Source: Burkholderiales bacterium (GTDB lineage Bacteria; Pseudomonadota; Gammaproteobacteria; Burkholderiales; Casimicrobiaceae). Taken from it: a stretch of 35,649 bases of DNA. The notes below the pieces were generated by a model. The model was not told where the DNA came from. It saw only the letters and a program-made list of their open reading frames with translations, and searched no databases. Positions 17,568 through 28,482 of this stretch are shown piece by piece. The translations under genes were made by a program, and so were the position numbers. The stretch's first letter is position 1; every line of letters starts with the position of its first letter. The stretch covers positions 1 through 35,649 of the forward strand of contig JADYZP010000068.1 of the NCBI GenBank assembly GCA_020853025.1, given 5' to 3'.

Positions 17568-18479
17568 ATGCGCCCGTACACGCTGCGCCAGCTGGACAGC
17601 TTCCTGGCCGTTGCCGAGGAGATGAGCGTTTCCCGCGCCGCGCGCCGGCTGCACGTCACGCAGCCGGCGATCTCGATGCAGCTTCGCCAGCTCGAAGAGG
17701 CGCTCGGCTCGCCGCTGGTCCAGCCCGCCGGCCGCGGCATCATACTCACCGACGCCGGCGTCGAACTGCACGAATACGCGCGGCGTGTGACCTTCGAGCT
17801 GACCGAGCTCGACAACGCGATGGCCGAGCGGCGCGGCGCCTACCGCGGACGCATCGAACTCGCGATCATCACCACGGCAAAGTACTTCATGCCGATGCTG
17901 CTGATGCGCTTCCGGAAAAAATATCCGGCGCTGGAGATCGGCCTGCGCGTCCACAACCGCGAGGCGATCCTCGAGCTCCTGTCAAGGAACGAAGTCGATC
18001 TGATCGTGATGGGGCGCGTTCCCGACGAGCTCGAGTGCATCGCGGCGCCGTTTGCGACCAATCCGCTGGGCATCGTCAGCACGCCCGACCATCCGCTGTC
18101 ACGCCGCCGCCGCCTCGACCTGCGCGCGTTGAAAGGCGAGAATTTCGTCGCCCGCGAGTTAGGCTCGGGCACCCGCCTGTCGATGGAACGCCTGTTCGCC
18201 AGGCACCGCATCAAGCCGCGCATCGTCATGGAGATGCCCAGCAACGAGACGATCAAGCAGGCGGTGATGGCCGGCATGGGGCTCGCGTTGCTGTCGCTGC
18301 GCACGACGCGCCAGGAGATCGCCCACGGCCACCTGGCGCTGCTCGACGTCGACGGGCTGCCGCTGGTTCGCCACTGGTATGTCACGCGGCTGAAGGCCAA
18401 GCGGCCGTCGCCGGCCGCGCTCGAGTTCGAGCGCTTCCTGCTCGAGGAGGGGGCGCCGCTGATCGATGCGTGGTCGTAA
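17568..18479 (+). CDS. cbbR: LysR-type regulator CbbR of the Calvin-cycle operon
   Basis: 303 residues, standard LysR length. The N-terminal winged helix-turn-helix (about 1-60) contains [18 protein letters not shown] and the recognition segment [20 protein letters not shown]. The rest is a periplasmic-binding-protein-like effector domain with [20 protein letters not shown] at its start. CbbR activates cbb operons in response to metabolites such as RuBP or NADPH, depending on species. Divergent placement against rbcL with a shared AT-rich control region strongly supports the name. AGAGAG seven bases upstream fits a ribosome binding site for this ATG. Confidence 0.92.
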   Translation: MRPYTLRQLDSFLAVAEEMSVSRAARRLHVTQPAISMQLRQLEEALGSPLVQPAGRGIILTDAGVELHEYARRVTFELTELDNAMAERRGAYRGRIELAIITTAKYFMPMLLMRFRKKYPALEIGLRVHNREAILELLSRNEVDLIVMGRVPDELECIAAPFATNPLGIVSTPDHPLSRRRRLDLRALKGENFVARELGSGTRLSMERLFARHRIKPRIVMEMPSNETIKQAVMAGMGLALLSLRTTRQEIAHGHLALLDVDGLPLVRHWYVTRLKAKRPSPAALEFERFLLEEGAPLIDAWS

Positions 18480-18619
18480 CGGAGTCACATTGCTTGCGGC
18501 GGGTTGGGGATGGCGTCCATCGTCCGCCGAACGCAGCGCAACCGGCTAGCTGCTGCGAAGGACTAGAATATCGCCATATCGCTCCGACGATCCGCGCCGG
18601 ACCCTTACGAGGTTGCGCC

Positions 18620-20806
18620 TTGGCCGATTCCGCCTCCCCGAATCCTCCACCCGTCACCATCGACGACTGGAAGCGCGCCGCCGCGAAGGGCGCGCCAGAC
18701 GGCGACATCGACAGGTTGGTGTGGAATACGCCAGACGGCATCGCAGTCAAGCCGTTGTACACGTCGGCGGACGTCGCGGATCTGCGCTTCACCGATACGT
18801 TGCCCGGTTTCGCGCCGTACCTGCGCGGCCCGCAACCGACGATGTACGCGGTCCGGCCGTGGACAATCCGCCAGTACGCCGGATTTTCCACCGCGCACGA
18901 ATCCAACGCCTTCTACCGTCGCACGCTGGAAGGCGGCGGCCAGGGCGTGTCGGTTGCCTTCGACCTCGCGACGCACCGCGGCTACGACTCCGATCATCCG
19001 CGCGTGGTGGGCGACGTCGGCAAGGCGGGCGTCGCGATCGATTCCGTCGAGGACATGAAGATCCTCTTCGACGGCATTCCGCTCGACCGCGTCTCGGTTT
19101 CGATGACCATGAACGGCGCGGTGCTGCCGGTGCTCGCCGGCTATATCGTGGCGGCCGAGGAGCAGGGTGTTGCGCAGGAACGGCTTTCAGGAACGATCCA
19201 GAACGACATCCTGAAGGAGTTCATGGTCCGCAACACCTACATTTACCCGCCCGAGCCGTCGATGCGGATCGTCGCCGACATCATCGAGTACACGGCGGCG
19301 CACATGCCGAAGTTCAACTCGATCTCGATCTCCGGCTACCACATGCAGGAGGCCGGTGCGCACCAGACGCTGGAACTCGCCTTAACGCTGGCCGACGGCC
19401 GCGAGTACGTGCGCACGGCGCTGGCGCGCGGCATGGACGTCGACGCGTTTGCCGGCCGCCTGTCGTTCTTCTTCGGCATCGGGATGAACTTCTATCTGGA
19501 GATCGCCAAGCTGCGCGCGGCGCGGCTGCTCTGGTGGCGGATCATGAAGGCGTTCGAGCCGAAGAATCCGAAGTCGTTGATGCTGCGCACGCACTGCCAG
19601 ACGTCGGGCTGGTCGCTGACCGAGCAGGACCCCTACAACAACATCGTGCGCACGACCATCGAGGCGATGGCCGCGGTGTTCGGCGGCACGCAGTCGCTGC
19701 ATACCAACTCCTTCGACGAGGCGGTCGCGCTGCCGACCGACTTCTCCGCCCGCATCGCGCGCAACACGCAGGTGCTGCTGCAGGAGGAGTCGCATATCGG
19801 CAGCGTCGTCGACCCGTGGGCGGGCTCGTACATGATGGAGCGGGTGACGCAGGACATGGCCGACGCGGCGTGGGCGATTCTCGAGGAAGTCGAGGGCATG
19901 GGCGGCATGACGCGCGCCGTCGAGTCGGGCTGGGCGAAGCTGAAGATCGAGGCGGCGGCGGCGGAAAAGCAGGCGCGCATCGACAGCGGCCAGGACACGA
20001 TCGTCGGCGTCAACCGTTTCCGCCTCGAGCACGAAGACCCGATGCAGATCCGCGAAATCGACAACAGCGCCGTACGCGTGGCGCAGGTCGAACTGCTGGC
20101 GCGGATTCGCGCCGCGCGCGACACGAAGGCGGTCGAAGCGGCGCTGGCCGCACTGACCGACGCGGCGCGTAGCGGCATTGGCAACCTGCTTGAACTCGCG
20201 ATCCGTGCGAGCCGCGCCCGGGCGACGGTCGGTGAGATTTCCAGCGCGCTCGAAACGGTGTGGGGCCGGCACCGCGCGACGACGCAGAGTGTCTCCGGGG
20301 TCTACGGCGCACGCTTCGCGGAGGACGACATGTGGGAGAAGATCAAGGCGGACATCGGGGCCTTCGCCTCCGCGGAGGGCCGCCGGCCGCGGATCATGGT
20401 CGCCAAGCTGGGGCAGGACGGTCACGACCGCGGCGCCAAGGTGGTGGCTACGGCCTTCGCCGATGCCGGCTTCGACGTCGATATCGGGCCGCTGTTCCAG
20501 ACGCCTGACGAGGCCGCGCGGCAAGCGATCGAGAACGACGTGCACGCGGTCGGCGTCTCGACGCTCGCCGCCGGCCACAAGACGCTGGTTCCGGAACTCA
20601 TCAACGCGCTGCGCCGCCAGGGTGCCGACGATATTGTCGTCTTTGTCGGTGGGGTGATTCCGCCTCAGGATTACGCGATGCTGCACGCGGCCGGGGTGGC
20701 CGGCATCTACGGGCCGGGCACGACAATCCCCGACTGCGCGGCCGACGTGCTGTCGAGGATTCGCGCCGCTCGTCACGCTGTCGTGCAGCGCCCGGCACAC
20801 GCTTGA
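18620..20806 (+). CDS. Methylmalonyl-CoA mutase, large chain
   Basis: 728 residues from a TTG at 18620, chosen because GAGG lies upstream and the protein then has the usual full mutase length; the frame is open from 18035 through the cbbR shadow. The N-terminal TIM barrel begins near [12 protein letters not shown] and includes the substrate region [20 protein letters not shown] and [20 protein letters not shown]. The C-terminal cobalamin domain has DGHDRG with D600, H602 and G605, then [16 protein letters not shown] and [11 protein letters not shown]. It interconverts methylmalonyl-CoA and succinyl-CoA with adenosylcobalamin. No small subunit gene is nearby, so it is the homodimeric type. First gene of the propionyl-CoA module. 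Confidence 0.94.
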   Translation: MADSASPNPPPVTIDDWKRAAAKGAPDGDIDRLVWNTPDGIAVKPLYTSADVADLRFTDTLPGFAPYLRGPQPTMYAVRPWTIRQYAGFSTAHESNAFYRRTLEGGGQGVSVAFDLATHRGYDSDHPRVVGDVGKAGVAIDSVEDMKILFDGIPLDRVSVSMTMNGAVLPVLAGYIVAAEEQGVAQERLSGTIQNDILKEFMVRNTYIYPPEPSMRIVADIIEYTAAHMPKFNSISISGYHMQEAGAHQTLELALTLADGREYVRTALARGMDVDAFAGRLSFFFGIGMNFYLEIAKLRAARLLWWRIMKAFEPKNPKSLMLRTHCQTSGWSLTEQDPYNNIVRTTIEAMAAVFGGTQSLHTNSFDEAVALPTDFSARIARNTQVLLQEESHIGSVVDPWAGSYMMERVTQDMADAAWAILEEVEGMGGMTRAVESGWAKLKIEAAAAEKQARIDSGQDTIVGVNRFRLEHEDPMQIREIDNSAVRVAQVELLARIRAARDTKAVEAALAALTDAARSGIGNLLELAIRASRARATVGEISSALETVWGRHRATTQSVSGVYGARFAEDDMWEKIKADIGAFASAEGRRPRIMVAKLGQDGHDRGAKVVATAFADAGFDVDIGPLFQTPDEAARQAIENDVHAVGVSTLAAGHKTLVPELINALRRQGADDIVVFVGGVIPPQDYAMLHAAGVAGIYGPGTTIPDCAADVLSRIRAARHAVVQRPAHA

Positions 20807-21819
20807 AGCTCGCGTTGCGCGTGCCGCCGAACGACCCGCGAGAATGCGCGCGCCTGGCGACCGGCGTGCGCGCCGGCGACCGGCGCACGCTCGCCAAGGT
20901 GATCACGCTTGCCGAATCGACACGCGAGGACCACCAGGCGACGGCGCGCGCCGTGATGGCGGAACTGTTGCCCGATACCGGGCGCGCGCTGCGAATCGGC
21001 ATCACCGGCTCGCCGGGTGTCGGCAAGTCGACGCTGATCGAAGCGCTGGGCCTGCACCTGGTCGCGGCTGGACATCGCGTGGCCGTGCTCGCCGTCGATC
21101 CGTCGAGTACCGTGAGCGGTGGTTCGGTGCTGGGCGACAAGACGCGGATGGAGCAGCTGGCGCGCTCGCACGAAGCGTTCATCCGGCCGTCGCCAACAGG
21201 CGGCGCGCTCGGCGGCGTCGCCGCGCACACGCGCGAGGCGATCCTGTTCGTCGAAGCGGCCGGCTTCGACGTCGTCATCGTCGAAACGGTGGGCGTCGGC
21301 CAGAGCGAGACCGACGTCGCCAACCTGACCGATGTGTTCGTGCTGATCCAGCAGCCCTTCGCCGGAGACGACCTGCAGGCGATCAAGAAGGGCATCGTCG
21401 AACTGGCCGACCTCATCGTCTACAACAAGCGCGACATCGACCCGATCGCCGCCGATCGCGCGATGGCGCAGATGTCGGCGGCGCTGACGCTGCTGCGCCC
21501 GGCGTCGGCGAACTGGAAGCCTCCGGTACGCGGCGTCAGCGCGCTGCGCGGTGAAGGCATCGCCGAACTCTGGATCGAGGTGCAGCGCTGCCGCGACACG
21601 CTGGCGGCGTCGGGGGAACTCGCCGCCAAGCGCAGCCGGCAGGCGCTGGCGTGGACGTGGCAACTGATCGACGCCGGATTGCGTGAGCGCTTTCGCGGCA
21701 ACCGCGGCGTTCGCGAGGCGCTGCCCAAGGTGCTCGAGCAGGTCGCGGCGGGGACGCTGACGCCAGGTGCCGCCGCCGCGTCGCTGCTCGAGGAATCCGT
21801 GGCTCCAACAGGGAGATAA
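20803..21819 (+). CDS. meaB: MeaB/ArgK-type GTPase, mutase chaperone
   Basis: 338 residues. A G3E-family GTPase that protects and reloads methylmalonyl-CoA mutase with cobalamin. G1 P-loop GSPGVGKST, the [19 protein letters not shown] switch region, the G3-like [10 protein letters not shown] and the G4 motif NKRD are all present. The start is a TTG whose last two bases form part of the mutase stop codon (TTGA overlap), so translation is coupled. It is followed by the carboxylase beta gene after five bases. Older annotations call this family LAO/AO transport kinase (ArgK), which does not fit its known role. Confidence 0.93.
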   Translation: MKLALRVPPNDPRECARLATGVRAGDRRTLAKVITLAESTREDHQATARAVMAELLPDTGRALRIGITGSPGVGKSTLIEALGLHLVAAGHRVAVLAVDPSSTVSGGSVLGDKTRMEQLARSHEAFIRPSPTGGALGGVAAHTREAILFVEAAGFDVVIVETVGVGQSETDVANLTDVFVLIQQPFAGDDLQAIKKGIVELADLIVYNKRDIDPIAADRAMAQMSAALTLLRPASANWKPPVRGVSALRGEGIAELWIEVQRCRDTLAASGELAAKRSRQALAWTWQLIDAGLRERFRGNRGVREALPKVLEQVAAGTLTPGAAAASLLEESVAPTGR

Positions 21820-21824
21820 CGACC

Positions 21825-23357
<1,533 letters not shown>

Positions 23358-23418
23358 CGTCCGCCGGGATGAAAAACCATATTCCCGACAACGACTCGAT
23401 CCCGAGCACGGGGCATCC

Positions 23419-25407
23419 ATGTTCAAGAAGATCCTGATCGCGAACCGCGGCGAAATCGCCTGCCGCATCATCAAGACGGCTCGCAAAATGGGCATCGCGA
23501 CCGTTGCCGTCTACTCGGAGGCGGATCGCGACGCTCGCCATGTCGTGCTCGCCGACGAGGCCGTGTGCATCGGTGCGCCGCCATCGCGGGAATCCTACTT
23601 GCGGATGGACCGCATCATCGCCGCCTGCAAGGAGACCGGCGCCGAAGCCGTCCATCCCGGATACGGCTTCCTGTCGGAAAACGAGGCATTCGCGCGCGCA
23701 CTCGAGGAGGCCGGCATCATCTTCATCGGGCCGAAGCCCGCTTCGATCGCCGCGATGGGCGACAAGATCGCGTCGAAAAAGCTCGCCATCGAGGCGAAGG
23801 TGAGCACCATCCCCGGTTACAACGACGTGATTACCGATGGCGAAGCTGCCGTGGGTATTGCGCGCGATGTCGGCTACCCGGTGATGATCAAGGCGTCGGC
23901 CGGCGGCGGCGGCAAGGGTCTGCGCGTTGCCCATGACGACCGCGAGGCGCGCGAAGGCTTCGAAGCCTGCAGGGCGGAGGCGAAGTCGAGCTTCGGCGAC
24001 GACCGGGTTTTCATCGAGAAGTATATCGAGGAGCCGCGGCACATCGAGGTCCAGGTGCTGGGCGATGCCCACGGCAACATCGTCTACCTGTGGGAGCGCG
24101 AGTGCTCGATCCAGCGCCGACACCAGAAGGTGATCGAGGAGGCGCCATCGCCGTTCCTCGACGATGCGACGCGGCACGCCATGGGCGAGCAGGCGGTGGC
24201 GCTGGCGCGCGCGGTCGGCTATCAGTCGGCGGGGACCATCGAGTTCGTCGTCGGCCGCGATCGGCGCTTTTATTTTCTGGAAATGAACACTCGGCTGCAG
24301 GTCGAGCATCCGGTCACCGAGATGATTACCGGCCTCGACCTCGTCGAATGCATGATCCGCGTGGCCGCCGGGGAGAAGCTGCCCTTCACGCAGGCCGACA
24401 TCAGGCGCGACGGCTGGGCGATCGAGTGCCGGATCAACGCCGAGGATCCGCTGCGCGGCTTCCTGCCTTCGGTCGGACGCGTCATCCGCTATCGACCTCC
24501 GATCGAGGAAGAAGGCAGCGTACGCGTCGACACCGGCGTCTACGAAGGCGGCGAGATCCCGATGTACTACGACTCGATGATCGCCAAGCTCGTCGTCCAC
24601 GCCAGCAACCGCGACGAAGCCATCGCGAAGATGACCGAGGCGTTGAACGTCTTCGTGATTCGCGGCATCGCGTCGAACATCGTCTTCCAGTCGGCGTTGC
24701 TTCGGCATCCGCGCTTCGTCGAGGGCCGACTGACGACTGCGTTCATCGCCGAGGAGTATCCTGACGGTTTCCGCAGAGAGGACGTGCGGCCGGAGGATCC
24801 GCGGTTCCTGGCCGCCGTCGCGGCGACCGTGAACAGGGCGTACCGCGATCGCGCGGCCGGAATTGTGGGCCAGGTGCCGGGTCACGAACTGCGCGTTCGC
24901 GAGGACTACATGGTCATCACTGCGGGCCAGGAAATCCAGGCGCGCGCAGTGCCGGTCGCCGGCGGCTGCGACGTGGGTATAGGATCCGAAACCTACTCGA
25001 TCAGGCACGATTGGCGGTTCAACGACATCCTGATGCGTGGTACCTGCAACGGCGCCCCCTTTGCCGTGCAGGTCGAACGCCCAGGCCTTTCCTACATGCT
25101 GACGCACATGGGAACGAGGCTCGATGCGCTGGTGCTGCCGCGGCGGGCCGCCGAGCTGTTGAAGCTGATGCCGGTGAAGACGCCGCCCGATTCCTCGCGT
25201 TTCCTGCTGTCGCCGATGCCCGGCTTGCTGGCGGAGATTGCGGTCCAGCCCGGTCAGGGCGTCAAGGCGGGCGAGCGACTGGTGGTGATCGAGGCGATGA
25301 AGATGCAGAACGTGATCGTCGCCGAGCGCGACGTGACGGTCGCCGAGCTCCTCGCGCGCGAAGGCGAGAGTGTGGCGGTCGATCAACCCGTGCTGAGGTT
25401 CCAATGA
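23419..25407 (+). CDS. pccA: Propionyl-CoA carboxylase alpha chain (biotin carboxylase plus biotin carrier)
   Basis: 662 residues. The biotin carboxylase domain spans about 1-445, with the N-terminal [20 protein letters not shown], the ATP-grasp glycine loop [12 protein letters not shown] and the catalytic [16 protein letters not shown] block. A linker domain follows, and the biotin carrier domain occupies about 590-662 with K628 in EAMKMQ as the biotinylation site. It carboxylates biotin with ATP and bicarbonate for the beta chain. The ATG is preceded by CGGGG. A 61-base gap separates it from pccB, and its stop overlaps the next gene (ATGA). Confidence 0.94.
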   Translation: MFKKILIANRGEIACRIIKTARKMGIATVAVYSEADRDARHVVLADEAVCIGAPPSRESYLRMDRIIAACKETGAEAVHPGYGFLSENEAFARALEEAGIIFIGPKPASIAAMGDKIASKKLAIEAKVSTIPGYNDVITDGEAAVGIARDVGYPVMIKASAGGGGKGLRVAHDDREAREGFEACRAEAKSSFGDDRVFIEKYIEEPRHIEVQVLGDAHGNIVYLWERECSIQRRHQKVIEEAPSPFLDDATRHAMGEQAVALARAVGYQSAGTIEFVVGRDRRFYFLEMNTRLQVEHPVTEMITGLDLVECMIRVAAGEKLPFTQADIRRDGWAIECRINAEDPLRGFLPSVGRVIRYRPPIEEEGSVRVDTGVYEGGEIPMYYDSMIAKLVVHASNRDEAIAKMTEALNVFVIRGIASNIVFQSALLRHPRFVEGRLTTAFIAEEYPDGFRREDVRPEDPRFLAAVAATVNRAYRDRAAGIVGQVPGHELRVREDYMVITAGQEIQARAVPVAGGCDVGIGSETYSIRHDWRFNDILMRGTCNGAPFAVQVERPGLSYMLTHMGTRLDALVLPRRAAELLKLMPVKTPPDSSRFLLSPMPGLLAEIAVQPGQGVKAGERLVVIEAMKMQNVIVAERDVTVAELLAREGESVAVDQPVLRFQ

Positions 25408-25877
25408 CCCACCCGCAGCCAAGACCGTTTCGTGTTCTCGGCGTGCAGCAGATCGCCGTCGGTGGCGCCAGCAAGGACCGGCTGCGCCGGCTGTGGATCG
25501 ACTGTCTCGGCCTCGCGGTCGAGGGCCACTACCGCAGCGAGCGCGAGAACGTCGACGAGGACATCGCCGTCGCCGGGCGGGGCACCGCTCGCTGCGAGGT
25601 CGACCTGATGCAACCGATCGACATCGAACGCAAGCCTGCGGTGCACGAACCGCCGCTCAATCACGTCGGGCTCTGGGTCGACGACCTTCCGGCGGCGGTC
25701 GCATGGCTGTCGGCGCAGGGCGTGCGCTTTGCGCCGGGCGGGATTCGCAGGGGAGGTGCCGGTTACGACATCACCTTCATCCACCCCAAGGGCAACGATG
25801 CGTTCCCCATCGGCGGCGAAGGCGTGCTGATCGAGCTGGTGCAGGCGCCGCCGGACGTGATCTCGGCAGCGCAGTGA
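25404..25877 (+). CDS. VOC-family protein, methylmalonyl-CoA epimerase-like
   Basis: 157 residues from the ATG at 25404, which overlaps the pccA stop as ATGA. Two vicinal-oxygen-chelate repeats are visible, beginning at about 12 (LGVQQIAVG) and 85 ([10 protein letters not shown]). Putative metal ligands H87 and E144 (VLIELVQ) are in place. In known methylmalonyl-CoA epimerases the first repeat starts with a histidine ligand; here the equivalent position appears to be glutamine (Q15 or Q16). The operon context, carboxylase plus mutase, calls for an epimerase that converts (S)- to (R)-methylmalonyl-CoA, and this is the best candidate. Another VOC lyase or isomerase remains possible. Confidence 0.75.
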   Translation: MTHPQPRPFRVLGVQQIAVGGASKDRLRRLWIDCLGLAVEGHYRSERENVDEDIAVAGRGTARCEVDLMQPIDIERKPAVHEPPLNHVGLWVDDLPAAVAWLSAQGVRFAPGGIRRGGAGYDITFIHPKGNDAFPIGGEGVLIELVQAPPDVISAAQ

Positions 25878-25896
25878 CCCGGGTTCTCCTGCAACC

Positions 25897-26799
25897 GTGA
25901 TGCGTCTCCTTCTCAAGGCACTGACGCGCATTCCGCTGCCAATCCTCTACGGATTCGGCTTCGTCGCCTACGCCATCGTCTTCCACGTCATGCGCTGGCG
26001 ACGTGATTATGCCGAAGCGGATGTCGCGAATGCCTTTCCGGAGAAGACGTCGAAGGAGCGCGCCGAGATCGTCCAGCGCTGCTACCGCAATCTCGCCGAT
26101 ACGGTGGTCGAGGCGTTCTGGGGCTTCGGCGCGAGCACCGAGGCGATCAAGGCGCGTGTGACTTTCGAGGATCCCGAACTCATCCGTCAGGCGATCGATC
26201 GCAGGCAGACTCTGCTGCTGCTCGCCGCGCACCACGGCAACTGGGAGTGGCTGCTGCTCGCGGCCGGTGCCTACTTCCCCATTCCGATCGATGTCGTCTA
26301 CCAGCCGCAGCGCATCCATGTCCTCGATGCCTTCCTGCGGGAAGCGCGCTGCCGCTTCGGCGGCAAGCTCATTCCACGCAAGGAATTCGTCTACGAGCTG
26401 ATGAGCCACGCCGGCGAGCCGCGGGCGTATGCACTGATCGCCGACCAGACGCCGCGCCAGCAGGACCCCAAGTACTGGACGCGCTTCCTGCGTCAGGATA
26501 CCGCCTTCTTCATGGGCGCGGACAAGATCGCGCGCTTTCTGGAATCGCCGGTGTACTTCGTGTCGATGAAACGCGTGCGGCGCGGCCACTACTCGGTGCG
26601 CCTCGACGTGCTCGCGGAGCCGCCCTACGACGACATCGACGATGCGCTGGTCGTCGAGCGTTATGCGCGCAGCCTCGAACGGGCGATCATCGAAAGCCCT
26701 TCCGACTGGCTGTGGCTGCAAAAGAAGTGGAAGTATGCGAAACCCAAGCCCGGCGAAGACAAGCGCACCGAAGGCCTGCCCGTACGCGCGAGGACCTGA
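25897..26799 (+). CDS. LpxL/HtrB-like lysophospholipid acyltransferase, copy 1
   Basis: 300 residues of the LpxL/HtrB acyltransferase family, inner-membrane enzymes that move acyl chains from acyl-ACP to lipid acceptors. A single N-terminal hydrophobic helix (about 13-32, LPILYGFGFVAYAIVFHVMR) is followed by the catalytic HX4E motif, H112 to E117 (AHHGNWEWLL), and by FGGKLIPRKE, IADQTPRQQDPKYWTRFLRQ and the C-terminal SPSDWLWLQKKWKY. The start is GTG-ATG at 25897/25900; either gives nearly the same protein. It begins 19 bases after the epimerase-like gene. It is clearly paralogous to the protein at 27583-28476. The acceptor, lipid A or another lipid, is unknown. Confidence 0.85.
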   Translation: MMRLLLKALTRIPLPILYGFGFVAYAIVFHVMRWRRDYAEADVANAFPEKTSKERAEIVQRCYRNLADTVVEAFWGFGASTEAIKARVTFEDPELIRQAIDRRQTLLLLAAHHGNWEWLLLAAGAYFPIPIDVVYQPQRIHVLDAFLREARCRFGGKLIPRKEFVYELMSHAGEPRAYALIADQTPRQQDPKYWTRFLRQDTAFFMGADKIARFLESPVYFVSMKRVRRGHYSVRLDVLAEPPYDDIDDALVVERYARSLERAIIESPSDWLWLQKKWKYAKPKPGEDKRTEGLPVRART

Positions 26800-26814
26800 T
26801 GGCGCGCAATGCCG

Positions 26815-27546
26815 CTAGCGACCACGCCAGAGCGCGACGGTGGCCAGGTGCCCGCCGGGGACCGTGACGGCATGCAGTTGCCAATCTGCGGGAAGGTAGG
26901 GCGGCGGGCCGTCGACGAGCCGCAGCTGCCCGTCGCTTTCGACGTCGAGGCGCCGGAACGGCGCCGACAGCGCGTCGCCGGTCGCCTTGCTCATCGCCTC
27001 CTTGCACGTCCACAGGCGCAGCAGCGCAACGCGCCGCGCATCCGGAGCCAGCGCCTGCAATGCCGATTGCTCGCGCGGCGACATGAACTTGCGTGCGATT
27101 CCGGCGACGTTGAGCGTTCGGTCGCCGTGTTCGATGTCGACGCCGATGCGCCGATTCGTCGTGATGCCGAAGAGCGCGACGCCGCGCGTGTGCGAGACGT
27201 TGAAATCAATCCCGGACTCCGGCGTCGTGTGCGGCCGGCCGCGCTCGCCACGCCGGATGGCCACTTCCGCAGGAGCGATGCCGAGATGCTGGCCAACGAG
27301 CATGCGCAGTGTTGCCCGGCCGACGACGTAGCGGTCGGAGAGTTCCGGGCGTCCGAAGCGTGCGGCACGCGCCGTCTCGGCGGCGGACAGCAGCGTCGCC
27401 AGTGCGCCGATTTCGCCAGCGCTGCGCGAAAGCGGCGCGAACCACAGTTCGATGTCGGGCGCCGGTGCCGCAAGGCGCCGCAGTCCGGGCGCATTGCCAT
27501 CGTCGCCTGGCTGCAACGCGCGCGTGCCGTGCGGCGCGCCGCTCAT
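26815..27546 (-). CDS. Sfp-type 4'-phosphopantetheinyl transferase
   Basis: 243 residues from the ATG at 27546. It moves phosphopantetheine from CoA to a serine of carrier proteins. Family motifs: FNVSHTRGVALFGI, the metal-binding RIGVDIEH with D137 and E139, and WTCKEAMSKATGDAL with K182, E183 and K187. The length of about 240 residues and the two-half architecture mark the Sfp/AcpT-like class rather than the short AcpS. It lies on the opposite strand between two paralogous acyltransferases, 36 bases from the second one with divergent starts. The carrier domain of the acyl-AMP ligase at 28483-30453 is an obvious candidate substrate, which is inference. Confidence 0.9.
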   Translation of the reverse strand: MSGAPHGTRALQPGDDGNAPGLRRLAAPAPDIELWFAPLSRSAGEIGALATLLSAAETARAARFGRPELSDRYVVGRATLRMLVGQHLGIAPAEVAIRRGERGRPHTTPESGIDFNVSHTRGVALFGITTNRRIGVDIEHGDRTLNVAGIARKFMSPREQSALQALAPDARRVALLRLWTCKEAMSKATGDALSAPFRRLDVESDGQLRLVDGPPPYLPADWQLHAVTVPGGHLATVALWRGR

Positions 27547-27582
27547 CGACACGCAGCGCAAACGCGATAGGACACACAGCGG

Positions 27583-28476
27583 ATGCTCGCACAGCCACGG
27601 CAGCGCTTTCCGGACATCCTGGGTTTCGTGCTCGGTCGCATGTCGCGTTGGCCTCGCCGTGTGCTCGACGGTTTCGGCTACGTCGCCTACTTCGTCGTCT
27701 ATCGGGTGCTGCGCTGGCGGCGGTCGCTCGCGGCCACGAACCTGGCCAACGCGTTCCCGGAGAAAAGCGCCGCCGAGCGGAAAATTATTCTCAGGCAATC
27801 CTACCGCAATCTCGGCCGCTTCGTCTCCGAAGCGCTCTGGGGGTGGAACGCAAGCGCCGAGGCGCTCGCCGCTCGCGTCCGCATCGACAATCCCGAACTC
27901 ATCACGCGGTTCACCGGGGAAGGCCAGTCGGTGGTGCTGCTGGCCGCGCACTTCTGCAACTGGGAGTGGCTGCTGCTGGCCGCAGGTGTGACGCTCAAAG
28001 TGCCGGTCGACGCCGTCTACAAGCCGCAACGCCTCACCGGAGTCGACGATTTCCTGCGTGCACGGCGTGCGCGTTTCGGCGGCAATCCGATCCCGCACCA
28101 GAGCTTCATGTTCGAAGTGATGAAGCGGCGCAACGACGTACGCGCCTACGCGCTGGTCGCCGACCAGACGCCCAGGCATGACGAGGAAAAGCACTGGACG
28201 CGATTCCTGAACCAGGACAGCGCGTTCCACGTCGGCGCGGACAAGATCGCCAGGATACTGAAGGCGCCGGTCATCTATGTCGCAATGCGCCGCGAGTCGC
28301 CGGGGCACTACAGCGTCGAATTGAAGCTGCTGGCGCAGCCGCCCTACGATCGCGAGTCGGAATCTGAAATTGTCGAGCGCTACGCGCGGATGCTGGAGGA
28401 GGAAATTCGCCGCAGTCCCGAGGACTGGCTGTGGTTGAACCGCAAATGGAAGTACAAGAAGCCGCTCTACGCCTGA
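27583..28476 (+). CDS. LpxL/HtrB-like lysophospholipid acyltransferase, copy 2
   Basis: 297 residues, paralogous to the gene at 25897-26799 over nearly its whole length. Shared blocks include NAFPEK, YRNL, NWEWLLLAAG, RFGG, ADQTPR, GADKIAR and the final SPEDWLWLNRKWKYKKP. The membrane helix is at about 28-44 (VLDGFGYVAYFVVYRVL) and the HX4E catalytic motif runs from H123 to E128 (AHFCNWEWLL). The start lies 36 bases from the divergent phosphopantetheinyl transferase start. It converges with the acyl-AMP ligase gene, whose stop is seven bases away. Differences such as HHG versus HFC at the active site suggest the two copies use different acyl donors or acceptors. Confidence 0.85.
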   Translation: MLAQPRQRFPDILGFVLGRMSRWPRRVLDGFGYVAYFVVYRVLRWRRSLAATNLANAFPEKSAAERKIILRQSYRNLGRFVSEALWGWNASAEALAARVRIDNPELITRFTGEGQSVVLLAAHFCNWEWLLLAAGVTLKVPVDAVYKPQRLTGVDDFLRARRARFGGNPIPHQSFMFEVMKRRNDVRAYALVADQTPRHDEEKHWTRFLNQDSAFHVGADKIARILKAPVIYVAMRRESPGHYSVELKLLAQPPYDRESESEIVERYARMLEEEIRRSPEDWLWLNRKWKYKKPLYA

Positions 28477-28482
28477 GCCGGT

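Noticed and set aside
18532..18557. CGCAGC/GCTGCG dyad between cbbR and the mutase gene
   Set aside because: Short arms with a 14-base loop and no T-tract; expected by chance in GC-rich sequence.
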